11,423 nt of DNA, from contig JALUKJ010000171.1 in NCBI GenBank assembly GCA_027056615.1, positions 1 to 11,423 of the forward strand, in the 5' to 3' direction. Below are positions 1-8,033 of this stretch, piece by piece. The number at the start of each line of letters is the position of its first letter. Within the stretch, counting starts at the first letter, position 1. The notes below the pieces were generated by a model. That model made no database searches and had not been told where the DNA came from. It worked only from the letters and a program-made list of their open reading frames with translations. A program made the position numbers and the translations under genes. This DNA is from Campylobacteraceae bacterium (GTDB taxonomy: Bacteria; Campylobacterota; Campylobacteria; Campylobacterales; Sulfurovaceae).

Positions 1-4
1 GTTT

Positions 5-10
5 TATAAT
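5..10 (+). promoter_or_regulatory. possible -10 box for the first gene
   Basis: A perfect TATAAT lies 36 bases upstream of the ATG at 47. Only four bases of the window precede it, so no upstream element can be judged. An AAAGGA ribosome-binding site at 35-40 follows at normal spacing from the ATG. The -10 assignment is inference in very AT-rich DNA. Confidence 0.35.
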
Positions 11-46
11 ATTAGATTCTACATTTTAAAATACAAAGGAAAAAAC

Positions 47-436
47 ATGAAATCTATTATTTCAAAATACCTTGTTGTTAGTGTTTTATCACTATTAACG
101 TGGACAACTAGTTCATTTGCAGGTTCTAATTTACCAGTAAATAAACAAAAAACAAACAAAGAAGATAAAGATAAGATTGAGATTGTACCTGAAATCAAAA
201 TTGACTCCGAATCTTCTACAAAAGCACCAAAGAATTCAAAGCTTAAACAGGGTAAAGCTTGTGATTTTGAAGATTTAGAAGAGGTAAAAGGAGAACTTAT
301 TGTTGAAATACCTATGGCTAAAACTATACCGTGTGATGCAGTAAACTGTAAAAAATTAAAACCTGCAAAACTATTAAAAGATCACTATATAGAACTTAAA
401 ACAGCTAAAACAATTAGTTGTGACAAAGACAACTAA
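47..436 (+). CDS. small secreted (periplasmic) protein of unknown function
   Basis: I do not recognise this 129-residue protein. Residues 1-25 form a clear Sec signal peptide: a Lys near the N-terminus, a hydrophobic stretch, and an SFA/GS signal peptidase I type cleavage site. There is no lipobox Cys directly after it. The mature part begins with a Lys/Asp/Glu-rich, probably disordered linker (about residues 30-70). A short C-terminal domain follows with four cysteines (72, 96, 101, 125). A seven-residue motif, AKTI(P/S)CD, occurs twice (91-97 and 120-126) in similar surroundings, suggesting a duplicated unit. The cysteines could form disulphides or bind metal or haem by another route, but there is no CXXCH. 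It is followed by a hairpin and a separate promoter, so it is probably not cotranscribed with the aminotransferase. The start is supported by AAAGGA at 35-40. Confidence 0.75.
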   Translation: MKSIISKYLVVSVLSLLTWTTSSFAGSNLPVNKQKTNKEDKDKIEIVPEIKIDSESSTKAPKNSKLKQGKACDFEDLEEVKGELIVEIPMAKTIPCDAVNCKKLKPAKLLKDHYIELKTAKTISCDKDN

Positions 437-445
437 ACTTATATA

Positions 446-467
446 TTGCCAAGTTTTTACTTGGCAA
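446..467 (+). terminator. hairpin downstream of the secreted-protein gene, possible terminator
   Basis: A perfect 9-bp stem (TTGCCAAGT / ACTTGGCAA) encloses a TTTT loop and begins 10 nt after the stop codon. No T-run follows directly, so it is not a textbook intrinsic terminator. It may be a weak terminator or a 3'-end stabilising structure. Confidence 0.5.
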
Positions 468-494
468 CTGACCTAAGCTAAATCTTCTTTTTGC

Positions 495-500
495 TATAAT
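495..500 (+). promoter_or_regulatory. -10 box of the aminotransferase gene
   Basis: A TATAAT preceded by TTCTTTTTGC lies 31 bases upstream of the ATG at 532. This matches the usual sigma-70 promoter style of Campylobacterota, with a T-rich stretch upstream of the -10 and a weak or absent -35. Transcription would start near 507, giving a short leader. The ribosome-binding site is weak (AGG at 517-519). Confidence 0.6.
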
Positions 501-531
501 CTTCCCAAAAAATTTTAGGCACACTATCTTT

Positions 532-1650
532 ATGAACTTTGAAACATACCCTTTTGAAAAACTTAATAATCTTTTAGATGATATCAAACCAAACTCTAAC
601 TATGAACCCCTTAGTTTAACTATAGGTGAACCACAGTTTGAAACACCTAAATTTATTCTTGAAAAACTACAAGAAAAAGCTCCACTACTTAACAAATATC
701 CTAAAACATCTGGAGAGCCTATTTTACGTAAAGCAATGTTAAAATATTTAGATACAAGATTTAATATAACACTGACAAATGAACAAATCATTCCAACCTT
801 TGGAACAAGAGAGGTTCTCTTTAATTTTCCACAATTTTTACTACATGATGTAGAAAACTCTGTAATAGCTTACCCTAACCCTTTTTATCAAATTTATGAA
901 GGTGCTGCCAAGGCTACAAATTCGGAAGTTATCTATTTAAATCTTACTAAAGAGAACAATTTTCAGCCAATTGTGAATAAAAAAGAACTCAATCGTTGCC
1001 ATTTTGTGATTTTAAATACTCCAAATAACCCAACTTCTTCTACAATGCTAATGAATGAGCTTGAAAAGTGGGTAAAATTGTCACACTTGTATAATTTTGT
1101 ACTCTTAAATGATGAGTGCTATATTGACCTATATTTAGATGAACCTCTACCATCACTACTCAATGCAAGTATTGAAGTTGGAAATACTGATTTTAAAAAT
1201 ATCTTAGTTATTAACTCTGTCTCAAAACGCTCTTCTGCTCCAGGGTTACGTTCAGGATTTATTGCTGGTGATGCAGAGATTTTAAAAGAGTATATGACCT
1301 ACCGTACTTATGTTGGGTGTGCTTCTCCTCTACCACTACAACATGCAGCATCTGTAGCGTGGGCAGACCAAGAGCATGTGGATATTTTTAGAGAAAAGTA
1401 TATTAAAAACTTTGAAATTGCAAAAGATATTTTGGGAATTAAGCCTCCACTTGCTACATTCTATATATGGTTAGAGGTTGAAGATGAGATAGAGTTTACT
1501 ACACGACTCTACAGAGATTACAATCTTAAAGTTATTCCTGGTTCTTTTTTGGGACGAGAGGGACAAGGTAAAGGTTTTGTACGATTGGCTTTGGTTTATG
1601 AAGAAGAGAAGACAAGAGAAGCGTTAGAACGAATTAAAAAAGCTTTATAA
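532..1650 (+). CDS. dapC: class I/II PLP aminotransferase, probably succinyldiaminopimelate transaminase
   Basis: This 372-residue protein is a fold-type I, PLP-dependent aminotransferase. Visible landmarks: the NNPT motif at 165-168 (Asn166 near the cofactor), NDECY at 193-197 (Asp194 for the pyridine nitrogen, Tyr197), the Schiff-base lysine Lys232 in SVSKRSSAPGLRSG with Arg240 for phosphate, and the C-terminal substrate-carboxylate Arg351 in FVRLAL. Length is typical. In Campylobacterota, proteins of this type are annotated as N-succinyl-L,L-diaminopimelate aminotransferase, which makes succinyl-diaminopimelate precursors for lysine and peptidoglycan with glutamate as amino donor. The family call is secure; the substrate is inferred from resemblance. 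It has its own TATAAT box and is cut off from downstream genes by a palindromic element 7 nt after its stop, so it is probably monocistronic. Confidence 0.82.
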   Translation: MNFETYPFEKLNNLLDDIKPNSNYEPLSLTIGEPQFETPKFILEKLQEKAPLLNKYPKTSGEPILRKAMLKYLDTRFNITLTNEQIIPTFGTREVLFNFPQFLLHDVENSVIAYPNPFYQIYEGAAKATNSEVIYLNLTKENNFQPIVNKKELNRCHFVILNTPNNPTSSTMLMNELEKWVKLSHLYNFVLLNDECYIDLYLDEPLPSLLNASIEVGNTDFKNILVINSVSKRSSAPGLRSGFIAGDAEILKEYMTYRTYVGCASPLPLQHAASVAWADQEHVDIFREKYIKNFEIAKDILGIKPPLATFYIWLEVEDEIEFTTRLYRDYNLKVIPGSFLGREGQGKGFVRLALVYEEEKTREALERIKKAL

Positions 1651-1657
1651 ATTCCCT

Positions 1658-1830
1658 CTCGTTCCCAACGTCCTCGTCAATGCCATTGAAATAAGCCTAA
1701 ATCCTGTAGGTTCGATTTTATCGAACAAAAAATTGAAGCCCATAAAACAATCCGTTCGATGAAATCGAACCTACAGTTTTTGAATATTTATTCCTTAATT
1801 CATTGGCATTGCCGAGACGGTGGGAACGAG
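1658..1830 (-). mobile_element. 173-bp nested palindromic element (MITE/REPIN-like), copy 1
   Basis: The whole intergenic segment is an imperfect palindrome bounded by 10-bp perfect terminal inverted repeats (CTCGTTCCCA at 1658-1667, its complement at 1821-1830). Inside are 23-nt arms at 1704-1726 and 1754-1776 that match at 22 of 23 positions. Each arm itself contains the small palindrome GTTCGAT...ATCGAAC. Its reverse complement matches copy 2 at 8567-8740 with about seven base changes and one single-base indel (roughly 96%). It has no coding capacity. No clear target-site duplication is visible. It is therefore non-autonomous, with an unidentified transposase. It begins 7 nt after the aminotransferase stop and ends 36 nt before the next ATG, so it probably also acts as a transcript-ending or RNA-stabilising structure. 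Confidence 0.85.
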
Positions 1831-1866
1831 TAAAACATTTGAATATAAATAAACAAAAGGAAAAAG

Positions 1867-2463
1867 ATGCAACAACAAGACATAGACATAGAAGCACTAA
1901 AAAAAGATGAAAATTTTTTAGAAAATATAAAACAAATTGAAGAGGAGATGTACAATCAAAAGAGTATTGATAAAGGCTATATGCTTTTAGGTACAAAAAT
2001 GGCAATTCAAGCTCCAGAAGATGAAATAAATGAAATTTTTACCTTTATTGTCAATACAGCTTTTGATGTACTTGCTGAAAATCTTACACAACATAAAGGC
2101 TTTAGCATCACTGACCCTGAAGAGTTAGCAACAGCAAGAGCCATTTATGAACATGGTATTCAACGCTATAGTGAAAATGATAAAAAAGGTGCAAAAGAGA
2201 TTTTCTTAGTTCTCCACCATACTATTGAAGATGAAGATTTAAAAGATGCTATGATGATTCACGCTTGTGCTGTTATGGCAGGGCATAGTTTTGATGATTT
2301 TATTGAAAAGCTAGTAGACACATCAAGTATTGATGAGAGTAGCCCTACAGCATTTTTTATTCAAACTTTTGTACAACCTACTGATATTCTTCTAACCATG
2401 TTTGCAAAACAGGTAAAAGAGGGGAAAAAAGAGTTAGAAGTTTTAGAAAAGAGTAAAGATTAA
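1867..2463 (+). CDS. conserved-looking cytoplasmic helical protein of unknown function, upstream of napA
   Basis: I do not recognise this 198-residue protein. It has no signal peptide, membrane segment or cysteine-rich metal motif; it is acidic and predicted mostly alpha-helical by eye. The region around residues 88-150 (ARAIYEHGIQRYSENDKKGA, then helices rich in Asp, His and Met) looks like TPR- or helical-repeat-type packing. I looked for the signature of TorD/NarJ-type molybdoenzyme chaperones because of the position before napA and did not find it. The start has a good ribosome-binding site (AAAAGGAAAAAG at 1855-1866). It lies inside the segment bounded by the two palindromic elements and is separated from napA by a 136-bp regulatory region, so it is a neighbour of the nap operon rather than clearly a member. 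Confidence 0.75.
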   Translation: MQQQDIDIEALKKDENFLENIKQIEEEMYNQKSIDKGYMLLGTKMAIQAPEDEINEIFTFIVNTAFDVLAENLTQHKGFSITDPEELATARAIYEHGIQRYSENDKKGAKEIFLVLHHTIEDEDLKDAMMIHACAVMAGHSFDDFIEKLVDTSSIDESSPTAFFIQTFVQPTDILLTMFAKQVKEGKKELEVLEKSKD

Positions 2464-2489
2464 TTCAGATTATAAGATATTTATTTTAT

Positions 2490-2501
2490 TGATAATTGTC
2501 A
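2490..2501. promoter_or_regulatory. upstream CRP/FNR-type half-palindrome (TGA-N6-TCA)
   Basis: TGATAATTGTCA fits the TGA-N6-TCA core recognised by CRP/FNR-family regulators, within TTTATTGA...TCATAAAG flanks. Its centre is 31 bp (about three helical turns) upstream of the stronger site at 2517-2536, placing it near -72.5 from the inferred transcription start. It is weaker than the proximal site (the flanking bases are less symmetric), and the assignment is inference. Confidence 0.45.
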
Positions 2502-2516
2502 TAAAGAAAAATAATA

Positions 2517-2536
2517 TTATTGACCTACATCAATAA
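2517..2536. promoter_or_regulatory. FNR-like operator of the nap promoter
   Basis: The sequence TTATTGAcctacaTCAATAA has perfect 7-bp inverted arms. Its core differs from the FNR consensus TTGAT-N4-ATCAA at one position. Campylobacterota regulate nap through CRP/FNR-family proteins (for example the Nss regulators), so a member of that family is the likely ligand. The centre (2526.5) is 41.5 bp upstream of the start predicted from the TATAGT box, the standard position for a class II activator site. Seen: palindrome and spacing. Inferred: the regulator and activation by low oxygen or nitrate-related signals. Confidence 0.65.
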
Positions 2537-2555
2537 ATCACTCTCCAAAACGTGA

Positions 2556-2561
2556 TATAGT
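2556..2561 (+). promoter_or_regulatory. putative -10 box of the napA promoter
   Basis: TATAGT (consensus TATAAT with one change) lies 38 bases upstream of the napA ATG and puts the start near 2568. No -35 hexamer is seen at proper spacing, as expected for an activator-dependent promoter. The choice of this box is supported mainly by the resulting -41.5 position of the FNR-like operator. Confidence 0.45.
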
Positions 2562-2599
2562 TATTAGCACTGACTTAAATTCATTAAATAGGAGAAAAA

Positions 2600-5413
2600 A
2601 TGTCATTAAACAGAAGAGATTTTTTAAAGAGCTCGGCTGCTGTGGCTGCTGCTTCAGCTGTAGGAATTGCTATTCCTCAAGAAGCTCAAGCAAAAGCCAA
2701 AGAGGCTGAATCAGATTGGCGATGGGACAAGGCTGCTTGTCGATTTTGTGGTACGGGTTGTGGGATTATGCTTGCAACTAAAGAGGGGCGTATTGTTGCT
2801 GTTAAGGGTGACCCTGCTGCACCTGTTAACCGTGGACTTAACTGTATTAAAGGGTACTTTAATGCAAAAATTATGTATGGGGCAGACCGTTTAAAAACTC
2901 CTCTTCTTCGTATGAATGACAAAGGTGAATTTGACAAGCATGGTAAGTTTAAACCTGTATCTTGGCAAAGAGCATTCGATGAAATGGAGACACATGCTAA
3001 AAAAGCACTTAAGGCATCTGGTCCTGAAGGTGTAGCTGTATTTGCTTCTGGTCAATATACTGTTATGGAAGGTTATGCTGCTCAAAAAATGATGAAAGCA
3101 GGTTTCCGTTCAAATGCCATTGACCCTAATGCTCGTCACTGTATGGCATCTGCTGTTGTTGGTTTCTACCAAACATTTGGTATTGATGAGCCAAGTGGAT
3201 GTTATGATGATATTGAGATTACAGACACCATTGTAACTTGGGGTTCAAATATGGCAGAAATGCACCCAATTCTTTGGTCTCGTGTAACCGATAGAAAGCT
3301 CTCTAACCCTGATAAAGTAAAAGTTGTAAATATTCAGACCTATACACATAGAACATGTGACCTTGGTGACTTCAATATTATCTTCTCTCCAAATACTGAC
3401 CTTGCACTTTGGAACTATATTGCTCATGAGATTGTATTTAACCACCCAGAAGCTATTGATTGGGATTTTGTAAAAGAGAATATTATCTTTACGGCAGGTC
3501 CTACAAACATTGGTTATGGTATGAGAAGAGCTGGAGAGAAATCACTTAAAGATGGTAAATATACAGCTAAAGAGATGGAGACAATCTCTAAAGAGATGGA
3601 GAAAAAAATCTCTGCTAAAGAGGCACCTGCACTTGCACCTTACGGTTATAAAGAGGGTGATACCATGAAAAACACAGCAGGTACTCTTAAACACTGGAAA
3701 ATCTCTTTTGAGGAGTATAAAAAATCTTTAGAGCCATTTACACTTGACTATGTGGCAAAAATTGCAAAAGGTGACCCAAATGAGTCTCTTGAGAGCTTTA
3801 AGAAAAAACTTCAAGATTTAGTAGCTCTATATGTTGAAAAGGGCAGAAAAGTTGTAAGTTTCTGGACAATGGGTATGAACCAACATACAAGAGGTACTTG
3901 GGTTAATACACTATCTTACAATGTTCACTTTCTACTTAATAAACAAGCTCTTCCTGGAAATGGAGCATTCTCATTAACTGGTCAACCATCTGCTTGTGGT
4001 ACAGCTAGAGAAGTTGGTACATTCTGTCATAGATATCCAGCAGATTTGATGGTTAAAAATCCTAAACATAGAGCAAAAGTAGAAAAAATATGGAGTCTTC
4101 CAGCAGGTACACTTAACCCTGTAGGTAACCAACACATTATGAAGATTCATAGAGATATTGAAGATGGTGTTGTAAAATTTGCATGGGTTAATGTATGTAA
4201 CGCATACCAAGATTCAGCTTCTGCTTCTCACTGGATTAAAGCAGCAAGAGAGATGGATAACTTTATTGTAACTTCAGATGGTTACCCTGGTATCTCAGCA
4301 ATGGTTTCTGACCTTGTACTTCCTTCAGCAATGATTTATGAAAAATGGGGTGCTTATGGAAATGCAGAGAGAAGAACACAACATTGGAGACAACAAGTTC
4401 TACCTGTAGGTGATGCAATGTCAGATACATGGCAGTGGATGGAGTTCTCTAAAAGATTTACAGTTAAAGACCTCTGGGGACCATATACACTTAGAAATGG
4501 TAAAAAATTAGCAGATGTAAGAGCAGATGCTAAAAAATTGGGTTATAACGATGACACTAGCATGTATGATATTATCTATGCCAATAAAGGTAAAAAGTAT
4601 AAAATTGACATGAATAAATTCCCACAAAAAGGGTATGATAACTCTGAATGTATTGGTGATAGCAGAAATGTTAAAGGTGGAGATGGAAAAGTATTTAAGG
4701 GTTATAATTTCATGGTTCATGAATACCTCTTTGAAGAGTATGCTTCATTTGGTAGAGGACATGGACACGATTTAGCTCCATTTGAAGTTTACCATAAAGT
4801 AAGAGGACTTAAATGGCCTGTTGTTGATGGTAAAGAGACACAGTGGAGATTTAATGTTAAGTATGACCCTTATGCAGCAAAAGCTGTTAAGAAGAGTGGA
4901 AGTAAATCAACTCACGCATTCTATGGTCCATTAGCTAAAAATATTCTTCAAGGAACATTAACTGGTCCAGATAAAAAGCTTGGAAAATATGCTCTGCCAA
5001 ATAAGGCAAAAATATTTGCAAGACCATATATGGATCCACCAGAAATGCCAGATGAAAACTACGATACTTGGTTATGTACAGGTAGAGTACTAGAGCATTG
5101 GCACTCAGGAACAATGACTATGAGAGTACCTGAACTCTTCCGTGCTGTTCCAGAGGCACTATGTTATATGCACCCTAAAGATGCTAAAGCTAAAGGTCTA
5201 AAAAGAGGTGAATTAGCATGGGTTGAGAGTAGAAGAGGTAAAGTTAAAGCAAGAGTTGAGACAAGAGGAAGAAATAGACCACCTCAAGGATTAGTATTTG
5301 TACCTTGGTTTGATGAGAAAGTATTTATTAACAAAGTATGTCTTGATGCAACTTGTCCAATGTCTAAACAGACAGACTACAAAAAATGTGCAGTTAAGAT
5401 TACAAAGGCATAA
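2600..5413 (+). CDS. napA: periplasmic nitrate reductase catalytic subunit NapA
   Basis: NapA reduces nitrate to nitrite in the periplasm using Mo-bis-molybdopterin guanine dinucleotide and one [4Fe-4S] cluster. The 937-residue protein starts with a Tat signal (NRRDFLK at 4-10, then a hydrophobic stretch ending at an AQA site near 29-31), so it is exported folded. Cluster cysteines are Cys47, Cys50, Cys54 and Cys82 (CX2CX3CX27C), with the conserved Lys84 next to them. Cys181 in NARHCMAS is the expected Mo ligand. The length fits the long epsilonproteobacterial NapA type rather than the shorter enterobacterial one. The ribosome-binding site AGGAG (2590-2594) supports the start. It is the first gene of napAGHBF, and napG begins 4 nt after its stop. 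Arginine codon choice changes inside the gene: 9 of 10 are CGN from residue 41 to 228, then only about 1 of 32. Identification is very secure. Confidence 0.97.
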   Translation: MSLNRRDFLKSSAAVAAASAVGIAIPQEAQAKAKEAESDWRWDKAACRFCGTGCGIMLATKEGRIVAVKGDPAAPVNRGLNCIKGYFNAKIMYGADRLKTPLLRMNDKGEFDKHGKFKPVSWQRAFDEMETHAKKALKASGPEGVAVFASGQYTVMEGYAAQKMMKAGFRSNAIDPNARHCMASAVVGFYQTFGIDEPSGCYDDIEITDTIVTWGSNMAEMHPILWSRVTDRKLSNPDKVKVVNIQTYTHRTCDLGDFNIIFSPNTDLALWNYIAHEIVFNHPEAIDWDFVKENIIFTAGPTNIGYGMRRAGEKSLKDGKYTAKEMETISKEMEKKISAKEAPALAPYGYKEGDTMKNTAGTLKHWKISFEEYKKSLEPFTLDYVAKIAKGDPNESLESFKKKLQDLVALYVEKGRKVVSFWTMGMNQHTRGTWVNTLSYNVHFLLNKQALPGNGAFSLTGQPSACGTAREVGTFCHRYPADLMVKNPKHRAKVEKIWSLPAGTLNPVGNQHIMKIHRDIEDGVVKFAWVNVCNAYQDSASASHWIKAAREMDNFIVTSDGYPGISAMVSDLVLPSAMIYEKWGAYGNAERRTQHWRQQVLPVGDAMSDTWQWMEFSKRFTVKDLWGPYTLRNGKKLADVRADAKKLGYNDDTSMYDIIYANKGKKYKIDMNKFPQKGYDNSECIGDSRNVKGGDGKVFKGYNFMVHEYLFEEYASFGRGHGHDLAPFEVYHKVRGLKWPVVDGKETQWRFNVKYDPYAAKAVKKSGSKSTHAFYGPLAKNILQGTLTGPDKKLGKYALPNKAKIFARPYMDPPEMPDENYDTWLCTGRVLEHWHSGTMTMRVPELFRAVPEALCYMHPKDAKAKGLKRGELAWVESRRGKVKARVETRGRNRPPQGLVFVPWFDEKVFINKVCLDATCPMSKQTDYKKCAVKITKA

Positions 5414-5417
5414 ATAG

Positions 5418-6248
5418 ATGGCTAACTCCGACAACAACAGACGAAAGTTTATGGCAACGACTCTTCAAAGCGTAGGTCTTACAGCTCTTGGTGGAATGTT
5501 GTGGAGTGGCTATTGCGATGAAGCAAAAGCTTCACCACTAGTACTTCGACCACCTGGTGCATTGCCTGAAGAACAGTTTTTAGATGCATGTATTAAGTGT
5601 GGACTTTGTGCAGAAGCCTGTGTCAATCGTGAAAGTAACAAAAACAGAGATGGAACACAAAGAGAAGGAACAATTAAAATGGCAAAAGGTGGTGACCATA
5701 GACTTATTGGTACACCATACTTTATTCCAACAGAAGTTCCTTGCTATATGTGTGATGACATTCCTTGTGTACCTGTCTGTCCATCAGGAGCTTTAGATAT
5801 GAAAAGCCTTCTCAATGAGAAAAAAGAGCTTGACATTAACAAAGCAGAGATGGGTTTAGCCATTGTACACAAAGAGTCATGTGTTGCTTATTGGGGTTTA
5901 CAGTGTGATGCTTGTTATAGAGCATGTCCTCTTCTTGATGAAGCACTTACACTAGATTATCAAAAAAATGAGCGTACAGGAAAACATGCCTTTTTACTTC
6001 CTGTAGTTCACTCTGATATCTGTACGGGTTGTGGACTTTGTGAGAAAGCATGTATTACTGAAAAACCTGCTATTTTTGTACTTCCTAGAGAACACTCTAT
6101 GGGAAAAGCAGGAGACCACTATGTAAAAGGTTGGGATAAAAAAGACCAACAGAGAGCAGGAAATAGAAAACTTGATGAGATTGAGACTCATGATGAGAGA
6201 AGTCAAAAAACACCATCTGATTACTTAAATAGGGAGATAGAGTATTAA
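5418..6248 (+). CDS. napG: NapG, Tat-exported four-cluster ferredoxin of the Nap quinol dehydrogenase
   Basis: NapG is the periplasmic iron-sulfur subunit that, with NapH, passes electrons from quinol towards NapB/NapA. This 276-residue protein has a twin-arginine start (NNRRKFMA at 6-13). Four cysteine quartets follow: 58/61/64/68, 109/112/117/121, 155/163/166/170 and 202/205/208/212, each suited to a [4Fe-4S] cluster. The third has an unusual CX7CX2CX3C spacing that also occurs in the NapF of this window. The start is supported by AAAGG at 5404-5408, inside the end of napA, implying coupled translation. Its stop overlaps the napH start by one base. No napC-type tetrahaem gene is present, consistent with the NapC-independent system described for Wolinella and Campylobacter. 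Confidence 0.95.
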   Translation: MANSDNNRRKFMATTLQSVGLTALGGMLWSGYCDEAKASPLVLRPPGALPEEQFLDACIKCGLCAEACVNRESNKNRDGTQREGTIKMAKGGDHRLIGTPYFIPTEVPCYMCDDIPCVPVCPSGALDMKSLLNEKKELDINKAEMGLAIVHKESCVAYWGLQCDACYRACPLLDEALTLDYQKNERTGKHAFLLPVVHSDICTGCGLCEKACITEKPAIFVLPREHSMGKAGDHYVKGWDKKDQQRAGNRKLDEIETHDERSQKTPSDYLNREIEY

Positions 6249-7054
6249 TGAAAAATTTAAAATATCTACTCCTTAGACGAGTAACACAGATTGGACTAAT
6301 GTTTCTCTACTTTGCTGCCAATGCTTATGGTTGGCATATTTTAGAGGGGACATTTGGTTCTTCAAAACTTTTTGGGTTTATTCCATTGGCTGACCCATAT
6401 ACTACTCTACAAGCTCTATCGGCAGGTTTTGTACTTGGTGCAGATGTGCTTGTTGGAGCATTACTTATTACTCTTTTCTATATGATAGTAGGTGGAAGAG
6501 CATTTTGTTCTTGGGTATGTCCTATCAATATGGTAACCGACTTAGCAAATTGGCTTAGACGTAAACTAAAGCTAGACAAAGAAGAGGTTAACTACCGTTT
6601 CCTAAAGCGTAGAACACGCTACTGGATTATGGTATTGGGTCTTATTGTCTCTGCTATTGTTGGTATTGCTGCTTTTGAGGCATTGAGTCCCATAACCATT
6701 ATGCAAAGAGGCATTATCTTTGGTTTTGGTGCAGGAATTTCAGTAGTAGTTGCCATTTTCCTTTTTGACCTCTTTGGGGTTAAAAATGGTTGGTGTGGTC
6801 ACCTCTGCCCTTTAGGTGCTGCCTACTCAATTATTGGTCAAAAGAGTATTATTAGAGTTGAACATAATCATGAGGCATGTACTGCGTGTATGGAATGTAA
6901 AATTGTCTGTCCTGAAAATCAGGTACTACACATGATTAACAAAAAGAGTATCTCCGTAACAGATGGAGAGTGTACCAACTGTGGTCGCTGTATTGATGTC
7001 TGTAACGATGATGCTTTAGGTTTTAGTATTAGAAAATTAAATAAAGATAGTTAA
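6248..7054 (+). CDS. napH: NapH, membrane quinol dehydrogenase subunit
   Basis: NapH is the integral-membrane partner of NapG, thought to oxidise menaquinol. The 268-residue protein has about four hydrophobic segments (near 12-30, 55-82, 125-145, 156-176). It has two CX3CP motifs, CSWVCP at 87-92 and CGHLCP at 183-188, the hallmark of the NapH/NosR-like family. Two C-terminal ferredoxin quartets follow: 211/214/217/221 and 242/245/248/252. The ATG overlaps the napG TAA by one base, so translation is coupled; a purine-rich AGGGAG lies at 6231-6236. napB follows after 10 nt. It belongs with napG as a replacement for NapC. Confidence 0.95.
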   Translation: MKNLKYLLLRRVTQIGLMFLYFAANAYGWHILEGTFGSSKLFGFIPLADPYTTLQALSAGFVLGADVLVGALLITLFYMIVGGRAFCSWVCPINMVTDLANWLRRKLKLDKEEVNYRFLKRRTRYWIMVLGLIVSAIVGIAAFEALSPITIMQRGIIFGFGAGISVVVAIFLFDLFGVKNGWCGHLCPLGAAYSIIGQKSIIRVEHNHEACTACMECKIVCPENQVLHMINKKSISVTDGECTNCGRCIDVCNDDALGFSIRKLNKDS

Positions 7055-7064
7055 AGGAGAAAAG

Positions 7065-8033
7065 ATGACAAAAGTTATTAAGGTAATGGCATTAAGTTCG
7101 CTATTGGCTGCCTCTGCACTCCATGGTGCAAGTACATCTGCATGTACAGGGTGTCATGGACAAAATTTTGAAAAAGCTGCACTAGGCAAATCAAAAATTG
7201 TAAAAGATATGTCTAAAGAGGATATTGAGAAAGCACTTAAAGGCTACAAAGCTGGTACTTATGGTGGTGCTATGAAAGGTATGATGAAAGGTCAGGTAGC
7301 TGGTCTTTCTGATGCAGATATTGACTCTATAGCAGCTTCTATTAAAGGTGTTGGGGCTAAAGCATCTGCAAAACTTGCTGTCAAAGAAGAGGTTGAATCT
7401 ACTCAAGCTGTAGCAAAAGTTTTAGATATTAATGCAAAAGTAGCTGATAAAGCAAGACTAGACAAAGAGGATTTAGGAAACAAAAAAGTACTTGATGAGA
7501 ATGTTTTAGGACTAAGAAAAACTTCACTTTTTAATGAAGATGTAAAACCAGCTGATGCTAAATTTGATAGACCAGCTCCAGGGGCTGCTCCTAAATTTGA
7601 GAGAGCTTATGTAAATGCTCCTCCAATGATTCCTCACTCAACTGATGGACTACTTCCTATTACAAAAGATAATAACCAATGTCTTGGTTGTCACATGCCT
7701 GACGTTGCAAAAAGTATGGGTGCAACTCCAATCCCACCATCTCACTTTACTAACTATAGACCAACAACTGTCTATAAAAACGGTGAATTGGTAAAAGAGG
7801 GTAAAAAAGTTGGTATTCAAAAAGGTGATATGGGGAATGTAGGTGATATTAAACTAGCAAAAGTTAAAAAGCTAAATCATCTCTACCAAGGTAGATTTAA
7901 CTGTTCTCAATGTCATGCTCCTCAAGCAGATGTTAAAACAGCTGTAGGAAATACCTTTAAATCTGATGGTCTAACAGGTGAGTTTAAAACACACTCAAAC
8001 CTTATTGATATGATGAATGATGGTGTAAAATAG
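7065..8033 (+). CDS. napB: NapB with an extra N-terminal cytochrome c domain (three CXXCH motifs)
   Basis: NapB is the periplasmic c-type cytochrome that donates electrons to NapA. The C-terminal part (about 180-322) is a recognisable dihaem NapB: CLGCH at 206-210, CSQCH at 280-284, and likely distal histidine ligands His191 (PPMIPH) and His227 (PPSHFTNYR). The protein is 322 residues, much longer than the roughly 150-200 usual for NapB. After a Sec signal peptide (1-23) it has a third haem motif, CTGCH at 27-31. A Gly/Met/Lys-rich stretch (YGGAMKGMMKGQ, 65-76) and SDADIDSIAASI (82-93) follow, the pattern of class I cytochrome c553, where a Met in the 70-74 region would be the sixth ligand. 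A charged linker (about 100-165) joins the two domains. A strong AAAGGAGAAAAG site precedes the ATG. The domain reading is confident; the role of the third haem is inference. Confidence 0.92.
   Translation: MTKVIKVMALSSLLAASALHGASTSACTGCHGQNFEKAALGKSKIVKDMSKEDIEKALKGYKAGTYGGAMKGMMKGQVAGLSDADIDSIAASIKGVGAKASAKLAVKEEVESTQAVAKVLDINAKVADKARLDKEDLGNKKVLDENVLGLRKTSLFNEDVKPADAKFDRPAPGAAPKFERAYVNAPPMIPHSTDGLLPITKDNNQCLGCHMPDVAKSMGATPIPPSHFTNYRPTTVYKNGELVKEGKKVGIQKGDMGNVGDIKLAKVKKLNHLYQGRFNCSQCHAPQADVKTAVGNTFKSDGLTGEFKTHSNLIDMMNDGVK

Noticed and set aside
1718..2005. Minus-strand open frame of 95 codons overlapping the palindromic element and the 198-aa gene
   Set aside because: It runs antisense through the non-coding palindrome and the start of a well-supported gene; the product is Phe/Leu/Cys-rich, as expected for the complement of AT-rich coding DNA.
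1867..2463. TorD/NarJ-type molybdoenzyme chaperone
   Set aside because: Position before napA made this tempting, but the family's characteristic motifs are not visible.
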